The notes under the pieces are model-generated. The model was not told where the DNA came from, searched no databases, and saw only the letters and a program-made list of their open reading frames with translations. A DNA stretch of 24,698 bases from Mnemiopsis leidyi (Eukaryota; Ctenophora; Tentaculata; Lobata; Bolinopsidae), in contig JH155761.1 of assembly GCA_000226015.1 (NCBI GenBank), forward strand, positions 21,264 to 45,961, given 5' to 3'. The position numbers and the translations under genes were made by a program. Numbering within the stretch: the first letter of the stretch is position 1; every line of letters begins with the position of its first letter. Of the stretch, positions 10,340 to 19,300 are shown one piece after another.

Positions 10340-13300
10340 TTACGTGTTAGCCAAAGCAGAAATAACAGTCACACTGACAACTGTATTGATAATCACCACA
10401 GTCCACAAACCAAAGCTGACAAAACTTGTCTTGGTATTTGTGTTGTCCAGGTTCATCGTCACCATGGTGATATCCTCGCAATCAGTGTCACTGTTTTCGT
10501 CCTTGTACTGGGTGTTGAGTGAGTAATAAATCTGAGGGGACAATCGAAGACAGATACAAATCCTGCTCAGTGCTCGACCAACCTGGGGGAAATTGCAATG
10601 TAAGGAACTGAAATTTGTATTTGTTTCTTGAGTAAGCAAATCCTACACGAATATAAAAAGGCAATTTAAAATCGAAGTTAGTCAGTATTCCTACGAAACC
10701 AACATATTCAGGATCAGTAGAGATGTGCAACATCTTTGTAAATACCTGTTGTGGGTTCTCCAGAATCATGAAAAGGATACAAAATATGGTGATCTGAAGA
10801 GATATGACCACGTAGCAGGACGAGTGGGCTTTTAGCATGAACAGACCTGGAAATAGATTCCCAGTTTTTTCTCATAATTTCGGTCACATAACATGCCGAT
10901 AAGCAACTTGCTCTTCTGAACAGGGTAAGAAAACATCCTAGGTTAACATGATAATCACATTATCACCAATTATCCAATTAACTCGAGTAAATCTAACCGT
11001 TCACAGTGTTAGTGAAGCTCCCTATAAGAAGAAGTCCTGCAGAAACTTTGTGAAGGATCTCCCATAGTCTTCTATACCTGCGTATCATGCTTTATGTATG
11101 AGTAGAATACTAGAGAAGTTGAGTATTTGTTGAACTCTAGCGCTCGAAGTGACATTTTTCCGATAATTAAAATATAAGGATTAATATCATGTTTGTCAAA
11201 TTAGACTTGGTTTTTCGGCCCAAAACAAAATGAAAATGTAATAATATTACACTCAATATCAACTCGTCACTCATGATCTTGCAGTGCAGTAGTTATATAT
11301 CATACTCTTATATCATATCGGGCGCGAGTTTATTACCGTTCAACAGAAATTCTTACAAGGCTTCATTAACAGACTCGCACAAGTAACGTTTAAACTCATC
11401 CTCTATCGCTTTTGTATTTTACACAGATTCTCTAAAATCTTGCAGAGCGATAAGTTTTACAAAGTTACAACACATCATTTACGCAAAGTACAATCGCATA
11501 CACCCACAATCGACATACACTACATACTGCAGTTAATTTACATAATACACAGTACAATACATTACATACTGCATATAATTTACATAATACACAGTACAAT
11601 ACACTACATACTCCATATAACTTACAAAATACACAGTACAAAACACGTTCTACACACAAGTGGATATACTAACCTAGCCTCGTGAGCAGGTCTGCATATA
11701 GCCATGAGAATGTGCAGCAGTAGCAGCAGTATCACTCCTATCCCAACTAGCTGATGTCGTTCTAATTCTAGCTCTTGCAAAGCCACGTGTGCTACTACCA
11801 CTGACGCTATGACAACGATTCCTGAAATTGTTTCCGCTGTTCGCCATGAAGACAACGACAATTTCACGATAACTGGATAAGTTCGAATTCAATTTAGCAG
11901 ACTTTCTTACATTTTCAGGCACGATAGCCGCGATCACAGTAAAATGGAAGAAGGAAAAAAATTACGAAAAAAACTACAAGCTGCAACAATTGCCCACTTC
12001 TTTATATTGTTGTTAGGCTTAAGGCTAGCGAAGTGAACCTAGGCTTCGACTGGAATTGATGTGTTAATTTGATGTAGCAAGGCATCAACGGTCCACCCTC
12101 CACTAGATTTAGTAACTAGCTGTTTCAGACTTTGATATGTTGTTTGCTTGTTCAGTAAAGAGCTGATGTATAAAGGGACGAACGCAGAAAAGCGACCAAA
12201 GAATAAAAGGGATAAATATGATAAGGTTGGTTAGGAACCATGGAACGAAGATCAACGATCGAGAAAATCCAACTATATGATCACTTAATTCGTGTCATAA
12301 CTCATAAGACATGTTCGATTATTCAAACATATTCACTGAGCAGATTGTTTCATTCATTTAATTCAATAATGAGTTTTTCCAGCCACTTCTTCTAAAGTTC
12401 TTACTCGATACTATATTGAGATAAGATATTCAAACTTTATGTTATCCCATGTTACTGTGATCTCACGGTCTGCGTTTTAGCTTAAGACAAACATAATAAA
12501 ATTGTATGTGTAACCTTATATGCAGATCACAAAAACGCGAGAATAGGATGTCAATTAATATCATTTTATTTTGTAATGTCCTACTCAGAATTATATTTCG
12601 ACAACGAGATTGTGAGAGTAACTGGGATCTGTATGATTTGTTCATGATATATGATTCCTTTCCTTATTAGCTTAGTTTTCTAAGTAAAATTCATTCGATA
12701 GATTGTTTTGATTTTGATGTCCATAGAAACCTTTTGTGGCATAAACATCAGACGATCATTGATGACGATCTCAGTTCTTAACAATTTTACACTGACACAA
12801 ACGAAATCCAATGACGAAAATCATCATAAGCTCAATTTTCTATTTATCATCTAAAACCCCTATCCTTACCTTTCGTAATCATACTTTATCATAAAACCCC
12901 CCCNNNNNNNNNNNNNNNNNNNNNNNNNNNNNNNNNNNNNNNNNNNNNNNNNNNNNNNNNNNNNNNNNNNNNNNNNNNNNNNNNNNNATCATAAGCTCAA
13001 TTTTCTATTTATCATCTAAAACCCCTATCCTTACCTTTCGTAATCATACTTTATCATAAACCCCCCCCACCCCTAGCTAATAAAGTTATTATGTTATATT
13101 TGAACGACCCAATTTTCTCAATTACAATTCTCGTTTATAACAACGTTAGAAAACTACCGGAGTTGTATTTCTCTAAACCTCGGTTTATTAGATTAACATC
13201 GGTACTTCTCACATTACAACATAACATCACATTGGGTTTCGGAGTGTTCAGTAATCTATGCCGGTTCCAATGCGAGTTGTCATTTTCTCTTGTTCTCTGT

Positions 13301-16300
13301 CCACTTCAAAACGCAAGATCGGAGCTCCAATATTTCAATTTGTATAAGCTTGGTTTTATTTTTTGACGCTTTTAATTTAATTACATAATCATGTAATGAG
13401 ACATATAATGAGACATATGAGACACATAATGACACATAATAATGATACTTTTGATTAGTCAAAATCGAAATGAATCCAATAAATGAAATGACATAAACGT
13501 CTTGAGCAGCGCTACAAGTATGAACTACAAAGTGCCGCTTCTTCTGGTGATAATCTCGGTTTCTCTCTACTACTTCCTCTCCTCTCCCTTCCCCCTGTCT
13601 GAGGAGGAACTCACAACCCACCTCGACAACAAAGTGGTTCTCATCTGTGGAGCAAGTAGTGGTATTGGAGAAGAGCTGGCTTATCAGTTAGCTCCTCGCG
13701 GAGCTAGACTGGTGCTGGTGGCGAGAAGTCAGAACAAGTTAGACAAAGTCAGGGAGGAGTTGTTGAAGAGAGGTACCCCGGAGGACAATATTCTTGTCAT
13801 TTCCTTTGATTTTTCTGATGTAGCTGGAAGTAAGACTGTAGTCGAACAAACGATAGCGAAGTTCGGAGCTCTCGATTATTTGGTCTCCAATCATGCTGCA
13901 ATGATAGCTGCTCCGTTCCTGGGAATGTCCTATGTACAAGATCCAGTGTTTATTGAGAAAATATTCCGGGTGAACTTGTATAGTCACATCGAGCTCGCAG
14001 TTCAAGCTCTTCCTTATCTGGAAAAACAAAAAGGCCACATTTTTGTTACTTCTTCCTTAGCAGGGGAGATACCATTGTACAAAAACAGTCTCTACTGCTC
14101 CACTAAGCATGCGATGAATGGGTTTTTCTACAGTCTGCAGCAAGAACTCCTTGCGAAAGAGTCGCCAGTTTCGCTAACTATCGGTGCATTCGGCCTCATC
14201 TGGACAAAAGAAATGGCTCAGGTATTAGCAAGTAATAATCCATATCCTGGATGGGCTACTGGAAGTGTAGAGGACTGTTCCAGAGGGATGATGGAGGCCT
14301 ATGTAACAAGACCGCAAACAATGACATTCCCACGGCTAGCAGGATTTCTTTACAGAGTATTTTGGTACTTTAAACCGTCCTATCATGACGATATTATAGA
14401 AGTAGTGAAGCCAGAGGGAGCTAAAGGAACTGGTTACAAAGAACTGGTCGAGGAGATGAAGATTGACAGAAACGCCGATTTAAGAAAAAGTATGGGATAC
14501 CAACAAGGCTATGGAAAACAGTAGATACTGAATACTAATACACAGATCGGTGGTTTGCTCTCTTAAATAAACTAAATACTAATATCGGTATATAATTCAC
14601 ATTGGTATCTTTTGAATTTGATAAATTTGTTTAAGGACAAGAATGTTTCATCTCCCAAAATACGAATTGATCCCACAATAAGATTTTTGGTTATTCTTAA
14701 TTTGTATCGGTATTTAGTCACAAAACTGAACCCAGAAACGGTACACAGCTAGTTTAAACTACTCTAATTGCTTACTAAAACCACCAAAACAATAAAAAAC
14801 TTTGATTAGAAATTTTAGAACAGGGTTGAAAGTCACATTACCGATAACTTCTGCCAGTTTTTAGTTTCATTTTTAGTCAGTTACCACAACTTCAAGTCAG
14901 GGTTGAAACTACGACAGTCGAAATAATTAATGTTTTGATCAATAACATAATATCGATTATAACTGTCTCGAATTATGACCAGCAGTGGCACAACTCTGGA
15001 GTGTGTTCTTTTTATTCTACAGTATTATGTACATTCTATTTGATCCACCACTCTCAACTAGAAAATTATGTGCGAGAGACTATTCAAATTTATAATCCCG
15101 GACGTAGGCACGAAAAGCCGTTAAAATGACTAAAATTCCAGACTTTTGCGGTTACAGAAATAAGTCTCAAACAGTAATAAGTTTCAAATCGTTTAATGTA
15201 TTCAAATTTTTGTAATAAATCTTTCCCGACGTTGTTCATCTAAAGAAAGAGGTTAATCGTTCCAAATCGAGCAATTCATCTGCACTCAGATAATAAAACA
15301 TTCGATCGTTTATGCTTTTATGCTTGGTCAATGGTTTGATTTCTGCTTCTTTCATAAAGTATGATGATCATTAACTTAATTTTGCAACAGAGCTGTTGGA
15401 CCCGGAAATGTTGTAGCCATGTTTCTTCAAGACTTTGTATCCAGACTTTCATCAAATTGTTCTTCCACAAGGGCCTCACTCGAAGAGGCAGCACGTGTTA
15501 AGTCAACAGATCGCCTACCAGAATCTGCAGACGTATGCGAATAATTTGATCTTAAGGATAACCTGTCAGCAGTTGGAGTCCTGGGCGAATAGGTTGATCT
15601 CAAAGATAGCCTGCCAGCAGCAGGAGTCTTGGGCGAATGAGTTGATCTTAAAGATTGTCTACCTAAGGTTGAAATAAGAGGCGAAGCAGTCAATACGGGA
15701 GATTGCTTAATATCGGTTGACTTTATCGGTTGTATGCTCGCAGCCGGCAGATCATTCGACTTGACAGACTTCCGGGGTGCATTAGTTTGAGAGACCCGTT
15801 TGCTAGTCTTCTCTGCAAATGCCTGCAGTGATTCTGTGATCATTTGCTTCTCCCTTTGCGTATCAACATCTTTTTTTAGCAAAATCACAACTCGAGGTAG
15901 GAACAAGCATAGCAGAAAGGCCATGTTAGTGACAAAGAGGACAACAGCTCTAAGCAGAGCTTTAGTTTCGGGTGGGGACACGTTGTAGCCACTAAGAAAC
16001 ATTACACAGCAGAAAGTAACCATCAGAGAAGCGGCAAGAATGTTTAGGGTCTCTCGGAAGTTGTGTGGAAACTTCCTCATTTTGAACACGAATACGAGAG
16101 TAGCAAGGAAGTAAAGAAGAGGAATGACCATCGGTAATGTACAGATGACACCTTTATGACCATTACTCAGATCACATCTGGGGTAGATTGGCTCATGGTC
16201 ACCTTCTTGAAAGTCGTGGAATGTCCAGCCGGGCCCTGTGCCAAATCCATCAACGATTAGACAAATTACAACAAAAGTCAGAGAAAATCCGTTCAGGAAT

Positions 16301-19300
16301 GCATGTCCAGCATTCTTCAGTGCAATTTCAAACTTGGGTCGCTGAAAGGAGTTGGCTGCTGCAAAAATGGCGTGTATCTTGACGCATTTCCAGAGAAGAT
16401 TTGTCGTGATCAACGTCAAAGAAATCACTGCAATGACATACTCAGACGTACAAACTGTCTGAGATGGCTTAAGCAAAGGCATAAAACTTCCGCAAATCCC
16501 TATAGCAATGGATAACAGAATTGTGTACAAATAGTCTGGATCAGAGGCTTTAATAACGGGTCGTTTTAAATTCTTCCAGATTAAAAAAGCTACAAGTATT
16601 ATCGTTACTATGGCAGTCACTGTAAGCGCTAGTCCAGCCAGAAAAACGTCAGAACCTGCTTTTATGTAAACAACCGCTACGTGATAACATTCTGTTCTCG
16701 TTCGTGTTGAAACTTCATTGCTCTGACAACTGTGGCAGGTATTTTGGTTGGTCGTGTTGGAGAAGTGATTAGGTGGGCATGTCTTACATTGCCAGCAGCA
16801 AGGAAGCTTTGTCAGCACCTCTAGAGATTCGTATGTTCGATAAGTTCCAGGAGGACAATCTAAAGAGCACCGTGTATCGTAATGTGAAATTTCACGAAGC
16901 AGAGAGTTGTTATATACTCTGAAAGAGTCAAGTGATAATTCCCCCAGAATGAAATACTTCCTTGCCATCACTCTGTAAACCTTCAGTTGCGTGGGGGTAC
17001 TTATGGTCCTGCCTTGGAAACGAACTTTATATCAACATTTTTGTCGAGTTGGACTTCAATTTCTTTTCCCTCATCGACGATCGCTTGAAAAATACTTTTT
17101 CGAAGAGACGTCACAGAGTAGTCTTCAGAAAAAGGAGTGGGATTCCTCTCTAGGACCTCTTGTAATGCTTGAACTATTATTTTAGACCCTGCAATAACAT
17201 GTGGAGACCAGCTGGTGGTCCTGCATGTAAGTTTAACACACACCTTGGCTAATTCCTGGCCGAGCCGGTAAAGTTTGTCCAACTCAAGGTTGCCCTCTTC
17301 CTCCTCCCACGGGGCTGATAAAGCCTCCTGTAATGAGGTAAGACGAGTGTTGCTCAACGCCAGGAGAGGATAGACTATTGTGTCGTCGCTGTCGTTGAAA
17401 CTGGTGAAGATTTTCTCGTAATCCTGGTGATATATGTTTCTGCCATTGGAAGAACCCATCACGTAGATTTTATCTCGATACCTTTTGCGTGTAGTGACAC
17501 TTTGGAGCCAACGTACTGTTGAAGTTTTGATGTTACTAAGTAAGATCTGTACGCTAGCCGGCTTTACAGTCGAGTTGTTATCAATGTTATTGGAGGCTTG
17601 TGTAGACAGCTGCTGACTTGTGCCACACCCACCTTGCTTTACGGGGAGATATTTGTCAAACAAATAGCTTGCAACCTTTGTCGACAGTTCATGATACCAA
17701 ATATCCATATATCTGTAATCCATTTTCTCTAGAAAGGAAGATATCATTTTCCCTTCCTGCCTTTTGGTGGGTATCAGGGAAATCAAAGTTGGAAACTGTT
17801 TCTGATCCATCAGTTTCTCGTCACTGTAAATGTAGGTCACTGTCGGAATGTAGAAGGCTGTTGTCTGCCGTGCAAGGACTTGAACAAAGCTGCCATGGTC
17901 GGTCCCTACCACTCCGACGATTTTTTTGTTTGATATGATTTTGGTGGCAACCCAGCTGGTTACGATGCTACTGTGGCAGTGAGTGTAAATCACGTAGCCG
18001 AGAGAGATTCCTGTAGAGCTGGGGAAGGAGTTTATTACACAGATTTTAGACCAAAACAGGTTAATTTGTAGATTCAAAAGAAAATTTTTACTAGTAAACA
18101 TAGAGACATATATTGGATTTTGCTTCGAAACTCTTTAAACTCTCCATATAAACGATGTTAAACGAATAAATAGACATGAGTACCAGACCAAACGTTTACC
18201 TTAATCGGGCTCTTTCTTCCCTCATGGCCTTTCGAAAAGCTAGAGCTCGTTGGACACCCCAAAACGATGCGGTAGTATAGTTGGAACAATAACCATCAGA
18301 GCATGAGTTGTCGTCAGTTCCAGTTTCCTCAAACTTGCCGATCCAGAACACTCCAGCAATTATGTAGTCCCCGTCTCGAAACTCTATTGGTTCGCCAATC
18401 CTTCGACCCGGGCAAGCAGATAAGATATTATATATCAGGGAGAGAGTTAGGAACAATAGCAACATCGCGTGTGGACTGGGCAAACCGGAGTGTCACGATT
18501 CTAACTAATGCTCGTGAAAATGGATAGCACTGCGAAGCTGGGCAAGTTTACGCCCTCTCGATTATACCGGCGTTCAGGCTGCTTGTCTCTTCATAAAGGA
18601 AGTTTATTTATCCATTCTATACCATGCCATTGTAGGTACTGTCAGGGCATCACTTCTGTTTGGTAAACTTTCTTTGTTTCAGTTCCATATTAAATAGCTC
18701 TAAAAGAATATAGCAGTTCACACTTTCTTTCGGAGACGAGCTAAGTACTTCATTGTTGTCCTAATTTTTTTACAAAACGACCATCGGGATATCTCATTAG
18801 GTGGTGAGTAAAGGTTTTCAAAATGTTAAAAGAACAATGACAGGCTCTGTTGTGAATTCTCCGAAGATATCCAGATATGAGCTCTGGATCTATTATCATG
18901 TTTGTGACAATTGCTCAGGATTTGCAGAATGTCTTATGATTCACGCTGATTTAAACAGCGTGAGTCATTAGACATTCCGTAAGTATCATGAGTGATGGGT
19001 TATATTATTTACTCATATTAAAAGCACTGGTCTTGGAAATAGAACTGATCACCCACAGCTGTTTAATTATTAAACTTGTAAAGAATAATATATGAAGTAG
19101 TCACTGACTAGACCGAGCTATTGAAGTGAAAAAGATAAAATTCTCAACAACATCCAAACAAATACAGGAGGGGTGGGATTAGGACCAACTCCACCGCTTT
19201 AGACACTACCCCTTCAGCTACATCCTTGTCCCAATAAATGTATTTAATTTGTAGTGTTGAAATAGTTTAAAACTGAATTTTTTCTGGTATTACCTACCGT

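Larger units (their letters stand above)
11837..13519. other. DOMON-b561 intron 5, left part up to the nested SDR gene
   Basis: AT-rich intronic sequence. It contains the run of N (12904-12987) with duplicated flanks and a degenerate tgagacata/tgacacata short tandem repeat (about 13391-13446) directly before the dehydrogenase gene. Open frames at 12463-12645 and 13091-13366 have no recognisable motif. The last bases before the SDR ATG, cttgagcag at 13501-13509, could be a splice acceptor for a 5' untranslated exon, but I cannot identify that exon. Confidence 0.5.

Noticed and set aside
11440-11685. Open frames on both strands with repetitive peptides
   Set aside because: They are translations of the 42-bp minisatellite (11518-11643).
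15435-15677. Plus-strand 80-residue repetitive open frame
   Set aside because: It is the antisense shadow of the class C receptor tail repeats.
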